Source of the DNA: Burkholderiaceae bacterium | GTDB taxonomy: Bacteria; Pseudomonadota; Gammaproteobacteria; Burkholderiales; Burkholderiaceae | DNA: 64,000 nt | Assembly: GCA_021166835.1 (NCBI GenBank) | Contig: JAJPEN010000033.1 | Location: 1-64,000, forward strand | Direction: 5' to 3' | Shown: positions 45,588 to 55,248 of the stretch, in pieces | Numbering within the stretch: position 1 is the first letter of the stretch | How the letters are laid out: each line of letters opens with the position of its first letter | Translations under genes and position numbers: made by a program | The notes under the pieces: generated by a model | What the model was told of the DNA's origin: nothing | Database searches by the model: none | What the model saw: the letters and a program-made list of their open reading frames with translations, nothing else

Positions 45588-47447
45588 TCAGGTTCTCTTG
45601 TGGACTCGCTTGCGCGGCGCCGGAGCGGTCTTCGCGCTGTCGCGTGCCCGCGGCGTGACGGCGGTCTTCGCCGGAGATTTCGACGCCCTGTCGGCAACGG
45701 CGCTCGTGCCGCCCGCTTTCCGGGCCGCAGGCTTCGCCGACGCGACGCGGCGGGCAGCGTCCGCCGTCGGCGTGTCGGCCTTCGCTGCGCGCGTCTTCGA
45801 CGTGCCCGATTTCGCGGTTCCCGATTTTGCGGTTGCCGTCTTCGCGGTTGCCGATTCCGCCGCCCCCGATTTCGGGGTGTGCCCGCCCGCCGTGCGCTTC
45901 GCGTCGATTTCGCCGGGTCCGACGTCCTCCGGCTCCTGCCGGCGCAGCACCGCGTGCACGATCTTCGGCTCGTCGTCGTTGCGGCGCACGACGCGCCGGT
46001 CGCCGTTCTCGGTGGTGAGCACGGTCTGCGTCGACGCCGGTCTCACCTTCAGCAACGTGCCCACGGACGGCCTCGCGCCGACCCGGTTCCATGCGCGCAG
46101 TTGCGCGACCGTGGTGCCGTAGCGGCGCGCCACCGAACTCAGCGTTTCGCCGCGCGCCAGCCGGTGCCAGGCGGCGGGTTGCTCGACCAACTCGTAGACG
46201 CGCGGGCCTTCGAAGCCTTCCAGCCGCGTTTCGTCCTCGACGCTGCGCTGCGGCGCGAGGATGCGCGTGCCGGCGAGAATGCGCTGTCCGCGACGCAGGT
46301 CGTTCGCGTCGAGCAGTTCGGCGGCGGTGATGCCGGCGTGCCGGGCGATCGATTCGATGGTTTCGCCGGGCTGCAGCGTGTGAGGCTGCCAGGTGGCGAA
46401 TGCCCGGCTCTCCCTGCCGTGCCGCTCGACTGCGGCGAGGAAGGCGTCCAGGCGGTCGGCCGGCAGCTTGATCTGGTTGTTGCGGCTCGCGGCGATCACC
46501 GGCCGGTTATGGGCCGGATTCAGCGCGACGAACTCGGCTACGCTCATGCCGGCGAACTTCGCGGCGAGCGCGAGATCGATCGGGCGCGTCTTCTCGATCG
46601 TGACGAAGTACGGCTGGTTGCGCAGCGGCGGCAACTGCACGCCCAGCTCGGCGGCATGCAGCACGATGTTCTTCAGCGCGATGAGCTTGGGCACGTACTG
46701 CCGCGTCTCGGCCGGCATCGTCAGCGACAGGTAGTCGGTGGGCAGTCCGCGCGATTCGTTGCGCCGCATCGCGCGCGCCACCGCGTTCTCGCCCCAGTTG
46801 TACGAAGCGAGCGCGAGGAACCAGTCGTTGCCGGCGAGCGCGTAGATCTTCTGCAGGTAGTCGAGCGCGGCTTCGGTGGACTTCACGACGTCGCGGCGAT
46901 TGTCGACCCACCAGTCCTGCTGCAGGTTGTAGGCGCGTCCGGTGGACGGGATGAACTGCCACAGGCCCGCGGCCTGCGCGCTGGAGAGCGCGGTCGGGTT
47001 CATCGCGCTCTCGACGAAGGGCAGCAGTGCCAGCTCGGTCGGCATGCCGCGGCGCTCGATCTCCTCGACGATGTGGAAGAGGTAGCGGTTGCCGCGCGCG
47101 AACATGCGCTGCAGGTACTCGGGCCGCTGCAGGTAGAAGCGCTCCTTCTCCTCGACCAGCGGCGTGGGCAGTTCCGGCATCGCGAAGCCGGCGCGGATGC
47201 GATCCCACAGGTCGGTGTACACGCGAGGCTTCGGCGCTGCCGGCGGGCCGTCGGCAGCGGCCTCGTCGACCAGCACCGGTTTCAGCGGCAGCTCGCCCAG
47301 CGGCGAAGCGCCCGCGGGCGCGGTGGTGGCGGGGGCGGCGACGGCGACCGGCGCCCTGTCGATCGATGCCGGCTCGGGCGCCAGGCGAACGGTGGAGCAG
47401 CCGGCAGCAAGCAGCAGGAGGGGCAGCGTTCGAAGAATCGACAACAA
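45588..47447 (-). CDS. mltD: Membrane-bound lytic murein transglycosylase D
   Basis: MltD cleaves peptidoglycan glycan strands. The 619-residue protein has a lipoprotein signal ending L-L-A-A-G-C (Cys17), an SLT domain with catalytic Glu in the F-V-E-S-A-M-N-P region near residue 147 and the A-S-Y-N-W-G-E-N segment near residue 215, then LysM domains around residues 335-385 and 410-455. The C-terminal 130 residues are a Lys/Ala/Thr-rich tail with repeats of T-A-K-S-G. It is divergent from the methyltransferase gene, as in many betaproteobacteria. Confidence 0.94.
   Translation of the reverse strand: MLSILRTLPLLLLAAGCSTVRLAPEPASIDRAPVAVAAPATTAPAGASPLGELPLKPVLVDEAAADGPPAAPKPRVYTDLWDRIRAGFAMPELPTPLVEEKERFYLQRPEYLQRMFARGNRYLFHIVEEIERRGMPTELALLPFVESAMNPTALSSAQAAGLWQFIPSTGRAYNLQQDWWVDNRRDVVKSTEAALDYLQKIYALAGNDWFLALASYNWGENAVARAMRRNESRGLPTDYLSLTMPAETRQYVPKLIALKNIVLHAAELGVQLPPLRNQPYFVTIEKTRPIDLALAAKFAGMSVAEFVALNPAHNRPVIAASRNNQIKLPADRLDAFLAAVERHGRESRAFATWQPHTLQPGETIESIARHAGITAAELLDANDLRRGQRILAGTRILAPQRSVEDETRLEGFEGPRVYELVEQPAAWHRLARGETLSSVARRYGTTVAQLRAWNRVGARPSVGTLLKVRPASTQTVLTTENGDRRVVRRNDDEPKIVHAVLRRQEPEDVGPGEIDAKRTAGGHTPKSGAAESATAKTATAKSGTAKSGTSKTRAAKADTPTADAARRVASAKPAARKAGGTSAVADRASKSPAKTAVTPRARDSAKTAPAPRKRVHKRT
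45804..45858. repeat. 15-bp repeat in the mltD tail
   Basis: Three to four imperfect 15-bp units encode the T-A-K-S-G pentapeptide series near the MltD C-terminus. In frame, so the protein is not disrupted; unit number may vary between strains. Confidence 0.6.
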
Positions 47448-47578
47448 CGATGCCCCCTAACTCTCTGATTTGTCTCGGCAGGACCGCGGGCGATCGTACG
47501 GGAAGCACGATGCGCCGGTCAAGTCGGAATCGCCGTGCGACCGGTACAATGAGCCGGGCGCCAGAGGAGCAGGCACGC

Positions 47579-48409
47579 ATGAACGACGAGGAAATGCATT
47601 CCGATCCCGTCGCGACGAGCGCCGGGGTCAGCGCGTGGCGCAACTGGCTCGCGTCGCCGCCCGGGCGCTACGTGCTCGCCTGGCAGCAGGCGCATTTCGA
47701 CGCCGCCGTTTCCGACCTGTTCGGCTTTCACGCGCTGCAACTCGGCGAGGCCGGCGTCGACGCGCTGCGCGACAATCGGATGCCGCACCGCGTGCGCGCG
47801 TGCCGCCCGGCCGATCTCGCCGAGGGTGTCACCCCCGACCTGCTGATCGAGCACTTCGAGGAGTTGCCGATCGCCACCGAGTCGCTCGATCTGGTCGTCC
47901 TGACGCATGTTCTCGAGTTCGCCGCCGACCCGCACCAGGTGCTGCGCGAGGTCGACCGCGTGCTGCGCCCCGAGGGACGCGTCATCGTCTCGGGCTTCAA
48001 CCCGGTGAGCCTGTGGGGAATGCGCCAGTGGTGGACGCGTGCGATTGCCGCCGACGCCTTCGTTCCGCGCAACGGCCAGTTCATCGCGCTGCCGCGCCTG
48101 CGCGACTGGTTCAAGCTGCTCAGCTTCGAGTTCGATCGCGGCCGCTACGGCTGCTACCGTCCGCCGTGCCGAACGCAGAAGTGGCTCGACCGCACGCGCT
48201 TCATGGAAGACGCCGGCGATCGCTGGTGGCCGATCTGCGGCGCGCTCTATTGCGTGTCGGCGATCAAGCGCGTGCGGGCGATGCGGCTGGTGGGGCCGGT
48301 GCGCCGAGCGCCGCTGGCCAAGCGCGCCGCGCCGGTGGCGATCGCCGCATCGCGCGGCGTGGCCCGCCTGCCGGCGCGACGCGAAACGACCGATCAGCGG
48401 TACATGTAG
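47579..48409 (+). CDS. Class I SAM-dependent methyltransferase
   Basis: The 276-residue protein shows the C-terminal part of the SAM methyltransferase fold best, with L-V-V-L-T-H-V-L-E-F and L-R-E-V-D-R-V-L-R-P-E-G-R near residues 105 and 125. The N-terminal glycine motif is not obvious. The start was chosen for its AGGAG site; an ATG 30 bp upstream is also in frame. A TACAAT -10-like box lies at 47545-47550. Its genomic place between mltD and rnhA is conserved in betaproteobacteria; the substrate is unknown. Its 3' end overlaps cfa by 16 bp. Confidence 0.85.
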   Translation: MNDEEMHSDPVATSAGVSAWRNWLASPPGRYVLAWQQAHFDAAVSDLFGFHALQLGEAGVDALRDNRMPHRVRACRPADLAEGVTPDLLIEHFEELPIATESLDLVVLTHVLEFAADPHQVLREVDRVLRPEGRVIVSGFNPVSLWGMRQWWTRAIAADAFVPRNGQFIALPRLRDWFKLLSFEFDRGRYGCYRPPCRTQKWLDRTRFMEDAGDRWWPICGALYCVSAIKRVRAMRLVGPVRRAPLAKRAAPVAIAASRGVARLPARRETTDQRYM

Positions 48410-49608
48410 GCGCGCGACATCGGCAGCGGGCTCTCCGCTCCTTCGGTCGTGCGCTTCGGCTTGATCGCGAGCAGCTGGTAGAGGTTGATCCAGCCGTGCG
48501 CGAAGGCGTGCGCGCAGCCGGCGAGGTACACGCGCCAGATGCGCACGCGTTTCTCGCCCGCCAGCGCGGTCAGCCGATCGAGGTCGCGCTCGAACGCCGA
48601 CGACCAGAACGACAGCGTTCGGGCGTAGTGTCGGCGCAGCGATTCGGCATCGGCCAGCTCGAGCCCGGCGGCCGACAGCTCGCGGATCGCCGCCGAGACG
48701 TGCGGCAGTTCGCCGTCGGGGAAGACGTAGCGGTCGATGAACTCGCCTCCACCCAGGCCGACCGACCGGTTGTCGACGTCGGCCGAGGTGATGCCGTGGT
48801 TCATCACGATGCCGCCCGGCTCGAGCAGCGCGTAGATGCGATCGAAATACACGCGCAGGTTCTTCAGCCCCACGTGCTCGAACATTCCGATCGACGAGAT
48901 GCGGTCGAAGCGCTCGCCGTCGGGCACGTCGCGGTAGTCCTGCAGGCGGATCTCGACCCGGTCTTCGAGCCCCGCCTCGCGCACCCGCTCGCGGGCCAGC
49001 TCGTACTGGTTCGTCGACAGCGTGATGCCCACCGCTCGCACGCCGTACTCGCGGGCGGCGTGGATCACCATCGCGCCCCAGCCGCAGCCGAGGTCGAGCA
49101 GCCTGTGGCCCGGCGCGAGCATCAGCTTGCGGCAGATGTGGTCGAGCTTCAGGCGCTGCGCCGTTTCGAGGTCTTCGCCGCCCTCGGGGAAATAGGCGCA
49201 CGAGTAGACCATCCGCGAATCCAGCCAGCTCGCGTAGAACTCGTTCGAGACGTCGTAGTGGTATTCGATCGCCTTGCGGTCGGTCTTGCGCGTGTGCCGG
49301 GCGATCCACGACGGCAGGCGGCCGGCCGCCTTCTCCTCGTCGCCGGCCAGCGAAAGGCGCTCGGCGATCGAGATGATCTCGGCGATGTTTCCTTCGACGT
49401 CGACGTGGCCCTCGACGAAGGCTTCGCCCAGCGCCGACAGCGATGGCTTGAGCAGGACCCGGGCCGCCCCGATGTCCTTGACCCGCAGTTCCACCTGCGG
49501 CGCGTCGTCGAGCTCGACGCTCGAGCCGTTCCACAGGCGCACGCGAAGCGGAATCGGATGCCGATCGCGAAGCGTTTCGAGATACTTCGTCACTTGTTTT
49601 TCGAGCAT
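48394..49608 (-). CDS. cfa: Cyclopropane-fatty-acyl-phospholipid synthase family protein
   Basis: This 404-residue enzyme transfers a methylene group from SAM onto unsaturated phospholipid acyl chains. The SAM motif [10 protein letters not shown] near residue 165 is preceded by Y-D-V-S-N-E-F-Y, a Cfa hallmark, and followed by [19 protein letters not shown] before the ATG fixes the start; an upstream in-frame ATG is less likely. Oriented against its neighbours and overlapping the methyltransferase 3' end, it interrupts the otherwise usual methyltransferase-rnhA order. Confidence 0.92.
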   Translation of the reverse strand: MLEKQVTKYLETLRDRHPIPLRVRLWNGSSVELDDAPQVELRVKDIGAARVLLKPSLSALGEAFVEGHVDVEGNIAEIISIAERLSLAGDEEKAAGRLPSWIARHTRKTDRKAIEYHYDVSNEFYASWLDSRMVYSCAYFPEGGEDLETAQRLKLDHICRKLMLAPGHRLLDLGCGWGAMVIHAAREYGVRAVGITLSTNQYELARERVREAGLEDRVEIRLQDYRDVPDGERFDRISSIGMFEHVGLKNLRVYFDRIYALLEPGGIVMNHGITSADVDNRSVGLGGGEFIDRYVFPDGELPHVSAAIRELSAAGLELADAESLRRHYARTLSFWSSAFERDLDRLTALAGEKRVRIWRVYLAGCAHAFAHGWINLYQLLAIKPKRTTEGAESPLPMSRAYMYR

Positions 49609-49697
49609 GCGTCTTCCTCCCGAAGCGGCCATTACAATCCGTCCGCGATTCACCTGCAACCGATGGGACTATCCGTGCGGCAAAGCCCGGGAAAGCG

Positions 49698-50132
49698 ATG
49701 ACCGAAGCGGTCGAGATCTACACCGATGGAGCGTGCAAGGGCAATCCGGGCCCCGGAGGCTGGGGGGCGCTGCTGCGCTGGGGGCCGCACGAGAAGGAGC
49801 TGTTCGGCGGCGAGCCGTGCACGACGAACAACCGGATGGAGCTGACCGCCGTGATCCGCGCGCTCGCCGCGCTCGATCGGCAGGTGCCGGTAGAAGTGCA
49901 CACGGACTCCCAGTACGTGCAGAAGGGCATCACCGAATGGATGCCCGGCTGGAAGCGCCGGGGCTGGAAGACCGCCGACCGCAAGCCGGTGAAGAACGAG
50001 GACCTGTGGCGCGAGCTGGACGCCCTCGTCGCGCGCCATCGCGTGCGCTGGCATTGGGTGCGCGGTCACGCCGGCCACCCGGAGAACGAACGCGCCGACG
50101 CGCTCGCCAACCGCGGGGTTCCTTCGCGATGA
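49698..50132 (+). CDS. rnhA: Ribonuclease HI
   Basis: RNase HI removes RNA from RNA-DNA hybrids. The 144 residues carry the catalytic carboxylates in Y-T-D-G-A-C near residue 10, N-R-M-E-L-T near 47 and H-T-D-S-Q-Y near 69, plus the substrate-handle W-K-R-R-G-W-K-T and the [11 protein letters not shown] end. A TACAAT -10-like box lies at 49633-49638. It is separated from its usual partner dnaQ by a two-gene efflux pump. Confidence 0.97.
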   Translation: MTEAVEIYTDGACKGNPGPGGWGALLRWGPHEKELFGGEPCTTNNRMELTAVIRALAALDRQVPVEVHTDSQYVQKGITEWMPGWKRRGWKTADRKPVKNEDLWRELDALVARHRVRWHWVRGHAGHPENERADALANRGVPSR

Positions 50133-50208
50133 AGCGTGCTAGATTGGCCGAGTCCCGACGCGGGGAAATGGCGGGAACGAGCCCTGGAGTTCCGCGCGTT
50201 TTGCATCG

Positions 50209-51384
50209 ATGAAGCGAACCCTTTTCTACCTGATCGCTCTGGTCGGGGCGCTCGGCCTGGGATGGTGGGCTTCGGGGCTGCACCGCCATTCGGTACCGGC
50301 GCTCGAGATCGCCGGCCCGGGCACCGCTTCGCGCGCAGCCACCCGCGCGCCCGCCGACGATCCGGCCGCCCGAGCCGTTCCCGACGCTCCCGCAACGCGC
50401 GCGCCCGATGCCGGCGCGGCGCGCGGCGCGATCGGCGTCGAGGCGGCGCGCGCCGAGCCGGTTTCGCTCGCCGAAACGGTCGCCGCGGTCGGCACGCTGC
50501 GCGCGGCCGAGTCGGTCGTCGTCAAGCCCGAGGTCGCCGGGCGCATCCTGTCGATCCACTTCGACGGCGGCGCCCGGGTGCGCAAGGGCGATCTGCTGGT
50601 GGCGCTCGACGCGTCGATCCCCGCCGCCGAGGTGCAGCAGACGCGCGCCGAACTGGCGCTGGCGCGCGCGAACTACCAACGGTCGGACGATCTCGCGAAG
50701 CAGAAGTTCCTCAGCGAGCGCGCGCGCGACGAGGCGGCGTCCGCCCTGCACGTGCTCGAGGCCAAGCTCGAGCTGGCGCAGGCGCGCCTGGCCAAGATGA
50801 CGATCCGCGCGCCTTTCGCCGGCGTGCTGGGGCTGCGCAACGTCAGCCCCGGCGATTACGTGCGCGAGGGCGATGTCCTGGTCACGCTGGAGGACGTCTC
50901 TCGGATGCAGGTCGACCTTCGCCTGCCCGAACGCTATCTCGGACAGTTGCGGCGCGGCCAGCGGCTCGACGTCGAGTTCGACGCCTATCCGGGCAGGCGC
51001 TTTCCCGCCACGCTCGAGGCGATCGACGTGCAGGTGGACGCGAACGGGCGCTCGGTGGTCGCGCGCGGACGGATGCCGAATCCCGACGGGCTGCTGCGCA
51101 CCGGCATGTTCGCGAAGATCGCGCTCACGCTCGGCCAGCGCGAACAGGCGGTGATGATCCCCGAGGAGGCCGTGTTCGCGGTCGGACAGGAACAGTACGT
51201 GTTCCGCATCGAGCAGGGGCGCGCCGAGCGCGTGCGGGTAACCACCGGCCTGCGCCGCGACGGACGCGTCGAGATCGTCGAAGGCATCCGCGGCGGCGAG
51301 CAGGTCGTCACCGCCGGACAGCTGAAGCTGGCTCCGGAGGGCAGCGAGGTGCGCATCGTCGAGCCTCCGCGCTCGGGCGGCTAG
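50209..51384 (+). CDS. RND efflux periplasmic adaptor protein
   Basis: The membrane-fusion (HlyD/AcrA-type) protein of 391 residues has one N-terminal segment, an Ala/Pro-rich linker to about residue 75, a lipoyl-type domain with V-V-K-P-E-V-A-G-R-I, a short coiled hairpin near residues 130-190, then I-R-A-P-F-A-G-V-L-G and beta-barrel domains. It precedes the RND pump by 22 bp. No outer-membrane factor gene is adjacent, so a TolC-like protein from elsewhere is needed. Confidence 0.92.
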   Translation: MKRTLFYLIALVGALGLGWWASGLHRHSVPALEIAGPGTASRAATRAPADDPAARAVPDAPATRAPDAGAARGAIGVEAARAEPVSLAETVAAVGTLRAAESVVVKPEVAGRILSIHFDGGARVRKGDLLVALDASIPAAEVQQTRAELALARANYQRSDDLAKQKFLSERARDEAASALHVLEAKLELAQARLAKMTIRAPFAGVLGLRNVSPGDYVREGDVLVTLEDVSRMQVDLRLPERYLGQLRRGQRLDVEFDAYPGRRFPATLEAIDVQVDANGRSVVARGRMPNPDGLLRTGMFAKIALTLGQREQAVMIPEEAVFAVGQEQYVFRIEQGRAERVRVTTGLRRDGRVEIVEGIRGGEQVVTAGQLKLAPEGSEVRIVEPPRSGG

Positions 51385-51406
51385 GCGATGAACCGGCGCT
51401 GATCGC

Positions 51407-54400
51407 ATGCGCATATCGGATGTCTGCATCCGGCGGCCCGTGTTCGCCACGGTGCTGTCGCTGATCATCCTGCTGCTCGGGCTCGTTTCGTATTCGCGGC
51501 TGCAGGTGCGCGAATACCCGAAGATCGACGAGCCGACGGTCACCGTCTCGACGAAATACCTGGGCGCGTCGGCCGACATCGTCGAGTCGCAGGTCACCAA
51601 GCCGCTCGAGGATTCGATCGCCGGCATCGAGGGAGTCGACGTGCTCACGTCGATCTCGCGCCCCGAGCAGAGCCAGATCACCGTGCGCTTCCGCCTCGAG
51701 CGCGATCCCGACGGCGCGGCGGCCGACGTGCGCGACCGCGTCGCGCGCGTGCGCTCGAAGCTGCCCGACACGATCGACGAGCCGGTGATCGCCAAGGTCG
51801 AGGCCGACGCGAACCCGATCATCTGGCTGGCCTTCTCGAGCGTGACGCTGTCGCCGCTCGAGGTTTCCGACATCGCCAACCGGCTCGTGAAGCCGCGCCT
51901 GCAGACGCTGCCGGGAGCGGCCGACGTGCGCATCTTCGGCGAGCGCAAGTTCTCGATGCGCGTGTGGCTCGACCCCGACCGGCTGGCCGGCTTCTCGCTC
52001 ACGCCGCAGGACGTCGAGGACGCGCTGCGGCGGCAGAACGTCGAACTGCCGTCGGGGCGCATCGAGAGCCGCCAGCGCGAATTCACCGTCGTCTCGCAGT
52101 CGGACCTGCAGCGCGTCGCCGAGTTCGAGAACGTCGTCGTGCGCAACGTCAACGGCTACGCGGTGCGCATCCGCGACGTCGGCCGCGTCACGCTCGCCCC
52201 GCAGGACGAGCGCAGCATCGTGCGCTTCAACGGTCGCGACGCGATCTCGCTCGGCCTGATCAAGCAGGCCACCGCCAATCCGCTGACGCTCGCGCAGGCG
52301 CTCAAGGCCGAGTTGCCGCGCCTGCGCGAGGAGCTGCCCGAGGGCCTCACCGTCGACATCGCCAACGACAACACGCTGTTCATCGAGCGTTCGATCCAGT
52401 CGGTGTACCGGACGATTCTCGAGGCGACGGTGCTGGTGGCCGCGGTGATCTTCCTGTTCCTCGGCACGGTGCGCGCGAGCTTCATTCCGCTGATCACGAT
52501 TCCGGTCTGCCTGGTCGGCGTGTGCACGCTGATGCTCGCCGCCGGCTTCTCGATCAACACGCTCACGCTCCTCTCGCTCGTGCTGGCGATCGGACTGGTC
52601 GTCGACGATTCGATCGTCGTGCTCGAGAACGTCTACCGCCACATCGAGGAAGGCATGCAGCCGGTGCAGGCGGCGTTCCGCGGCGTGCGCGAGGTGGGTT
52701 TCGCGGTCGTGGCGATGACGCTCACGCTCGCTGCCGTGTACGCGCCGGTGGCGTTCACCACCGGCCGCACCGGCAGGCTGTTCATCGAGTTCGCGCTCAC
52801 GCTCGCCGGCGCGGTTCTCGTTTCGGGCTTCCTCGCGCTCACGCTCACGCCGATGCTGTGCTCGCGCGTCCTGCGGCACGACCCGAATCCCGGAATGCTG
52901 CTGCGCGTGATCGACCGCGCGCTGGGCGCGCTGTCCGCGGGCTACGAGCGCGCGCTGCGCGCGACGCTGCGCGTGCGGTGGCTGGTCGTGCTGCTCGGCG
53001 TGGCGGTGGCCGTCGCGAGCGTGTGGCTGTTCCAGACCACCAAGCGCGAGCTGGCGCCGATCGAGGACCGGGCGACGATCGTCGCGATCTTCAACGGCCC
53101 CGACGGCGCGTCGATCGACTACACCGACCGCTACGCGCGGCGCATCGAGGCGGCGTCGCTGTCGATCCGCGAGGCCGATCGCGTCTTCGTCGTCTCGGGC
53201 AGCCCGACGGTCACGCAGGGCATCTCGTTCATCCGCGTGGTCGACTGGGCCGAGCGCGACCGCAAGGTACCGGCGATGATCGCCGAGTTCCAGCCGAAGC
53301 TGCGCGACATTCCCGGCGTGCAGGCCTTCGCCGTCGCGCCGGCCTCGCTCGGGCAGTCGCCGCGCGAGCGCCCGATCAACGTGGTCGTGCTCAGCTCCGA
53401 TTCCTACGACGAGATCGAGAAGAGGCTCGAGCCGATGATGCGGGCGCTGGGCAACGACGCGCGCTTCCAGGGCGTCGACACCGACCTGCGGCTGAACAAG
53501 CCCGAGCTGAAGGTGAACATCGACCGCGACCGCGCGGCCGACGCCGGCGTGGCGGTAGACGCGATCGGCCGCGCGCTCGAGACGGCGCTCGGCGGCCGGC
53601 AGGTCACGCGCTTCAAGCGCCACGGCGAGCAGTACGACGTCGTCGTGCAGTTCGCCGCGGCAGACCGCAGCACGCCGCAGGACATCCCGAAGATCTTCGT
53701 GCGCGGGCGCAACGACACGATGGTGCCGCTGTCCAGTCTGGTGAACGTGAAGGAGGGCGTCACGGCGCGCGAGCTGAATCACTTCGGCCAGCGCCGCGCG
53801 GTGACGATCACCGCCAACCTCGCGCCCGGCGCTTCGATGGGCGAGGCGGTCGACGTCATCGAAGGGCTCGCGCGCGAGCATCTCGGGCCGGGCTATGCGC
53901 TCGACTACAACGGCCAGACGCGCGAGTTCAAGCAGTCGTCGGCCACGCTGCTCATCACCTTCGCGCTGGCGCTGTGCTTCATCTATCTGGTGCTGGCCGC
54001 GCAGTTCGAGAGCTTCGTCGATCCGCTGATCATCATGTTCACCGTGCCGCTGTCGATGACCGGTGCGCTCGCGCTGCTGCGCTGGGGCGGGGGGACGATG
54101 AACGTCTACAGCCAGATCGGCCTGATCACGCTGGTGGGCCTGATCACCAAGCACGGCATCCTGATCGTCGAGTTCGCCAACCAGATGCGCGACCGCGGCG
54201 TGGCGCTGGTTCCGGCCACCCTCGAGGCGGCGCGCCTGCGCCTGCGCCCGATCCTGATGACCACCGGCGCGATGGTGCTGGGCGCGGTTCCGCTCGCGCT
54301 CGCCTCGGGCGCCGGCGCCGAGAGCCGGATGCAGATCGGCCTGGTCATCGTCGGCGGCATGACCTTCGGCACGCTGCTCACGCTGTTCGTGCTGCCCACG

Positions 54401-54481
54401 GTCTACACGCTCGTCTCGCGGCCGCGCCACCTGCTGCACGACGAGGCCGAAGCGCCGGCCGGTGCGCACGGAGCGACATGA
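51407..54481 (+). CDS. RND efflux pump (HAE-1 type)
   Basis: The 1024-residue inner-membrane pump has the usual twelve segments and two large periplasmic loops. The proton relay is intact: G-L-V-V-D-D-S-I-V-V-L-E-N in segment 4 and a Lys in L-I-T-K-H-G-I-L-I-V-E-F in segment 10. It begins M-R-I-S-D-V-C-I-R-R-P-V, as in multidrug-type RND proteins. The substrate cannot be assigned. Its stop overlaps the dnaQ ATG by four bases, so translation of dnaQ is now coupled to the pump. Confidence 0.94.
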   Translation: MRISDVCIRRPVFATVLSLIILLLGLVSYSRLQVREYPKIDEPTVTVSTKYLGASADIVESQVTKPLEDSIAGIEGVDVLTSISRPEQSQITVRFRLERDPDGAAADVRDRVARVRSKLPDTIDEPVIAKVEADANPIIWLAFSSVTLSPLEVSDIANRLVKPRLQTLPGAADVRIFGERKFSMRVWLDPDRLAGFSLTPQDVEDALRRQNVELPSGRIESRQREFTVVSQSDLQRVAEFENVVVRNVNGYAVRIRDVGRVTLAPQDERSIVRFNGRDAISLGLIKQATANPLTLAQALKAELPRLREELPEGLTVDIANDNTLFIERSIQSVYRTILEATVLVAAVIFLFLGTVRASFIPLITIPVCLVGVCTLMLAAGFSINTLTLLSLVLAIGLVVDDSIVVLENVYRHIEEGMQPVQAAFRGVREVGFAVVAMTLTLAAVYAPVAFTTGRTGRLFIEFALTLAGAVLVSGFLALTLTPMLCSRVLRHDPNPGMLLRVIDRALGALSAGYERALRATLRVRWLVVLLGVAVAVASVWLFQTTKRELAPIEDRATIVAIFNGPDGASIDYTDRYARRIEAASLSIREADRVFVVSGSPTVTQGISFIRVVDWAERDRKVPAMIAEFQPKLRDIPGVQAFAVAPASLGQSPRERPINVVVLSSDSYDEIEKRLEPMMRALGNDARFQGVDTDLRLNKPELKVNIDRDRAADAGVAVDAIGRALETALGGRQVTRFKRHGEQYDVVVQFAAADRSTPQDIPKIFVRGRNDTMVPLSSLVNVKEGVTARELNHFGQRRAVTITANLAPGASMGEAVDVIEGLAREHLGPGYALDYNGQTREFKQSSATLLITFALALCFIYLVLAAQFESFVDPLIIMFTVPLSMTGALALLRWGGGTMNVYSQIGLITLVGLITKHGILIVEFANQMRDRGVALVPATLEAARLRLRPILMTTGAMVLGAVPLALASGAGAESRMQIGLVIVGGMTFGTLLTLFVLPTVYTLVSRPRHLLHDEAEAPAGAHGAT

Positions 54482-55248
54482 GACAGATCGTCCTCGACAC
54501 CGAGACGACCGGGCTTTCCGCCGAGGACGGCCATCGGATCGTCGAGATCGGCTGCATCGAGATCGTCGATCGCCGTCTCACCGGCCGTTCGCTGCACCTG
54601 TACCTGAATCCGGAACGCGACATCGACGAAGGCGCGCTCGCCGTGCACGGCCTGACGCGCGAGCGGCTCGAAAGCGAGCCGCGCTTCGCCGACGTCGCCG
54701 AGCGCTTTCTCGAATTCGTGCGCGATGCCGAGATCCTGATCCACAACGCGCCTTTCGACCTCGCCTTCCTCGATGCCGAACTGGGCCGCCTGCGGCGCGG
54801 GCCCTTCGCCGGCTTCGGCACGAACGTCGTCGACACGCTGGCGATGGCGCGCGAACTTCATCCGGGGCGCCGCAATTCGCTCGACGCGCTGTGCGAGCGC
54901 TACGGGGTGTCGAACGCGCATCGCAAGCTGCACGGCGCGCTGCTCGACGCGGAGCTGCTGGCCGACGTCTATCTCGCGATGACGCGCGGCCAGGACAGTC
55001 TCGAGATCGCGATGGCTCCGTCGATCGACGCCTTCGACCAGGCGGGCGAGGCCGAGCACTGGCCGCCGCCGGGACTCGTCGTGCTGCGGGCGAGCGACGA
55101 CGAGCTGCGCGCGCATCGCGAACTGCTGGCCGCGATCGCCGCGCAGACGCGCAAGCCGGCGCTGTGGAGCGTGCTCGATTCGCTCGTTCCCGTGCCGTTG
55201 CCCACGCCGGAGACGCCGGCGAATTCGACTACACTTCGGGCAGGATGA
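54478..55248 (+). CDS. dnaQ: DNA polymerase III epsilon subunit (3'-5' exonuclease)
   Basis: DnaQ proofreads replication. The 256 residues have exonuclease motif I L-D-T-E-T-T-G-L (Asp7, Glu9), motif II H-N-A-P-F-D-L-A-F-L-D near residue 90, and motif III H-G-A-L-L-D-A-E-L-L-A with the catalytic His and Asp. The C-terminal part would bind the polymerase alpha subunit. It overlaps both the pump gene upstream and the DUF2863 gene downstream by four bases (ATGA each). Confidence 0.95.
   Translation: MRQIVLDTETTGLSAEDGHRIVEIGCIEIVDRRLTGRSLHLYLNPERDIDEGALAVHGLTRERLESEPRFADVAERFLEFVRDAEILIHNAPFDLAFLDAELGRLRRGPFAGFGTNVVDTLAMARELHPGRRNSLDALCERYGVSNAHRKLHGALLDAELLADVYLAMTRGQDSLEIAMAPSIDAFDQAGEAEHWPPPGLVVLRASDDELRAHRELLAAIAAQTRKPALWSVLDSLVPVPLPTPETPANSTTLRAG

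Noticed and set aside
51308..54469. Long open frame of over 1000 codons antisense to the RND pump
   Set aside because: High-GC codon bias leaves antisense frames open. The composition (Arg/His/Asp/Gln-rich, no recognisable domain) is that of a mirror frame, while the sense strand is a clear RND pump.
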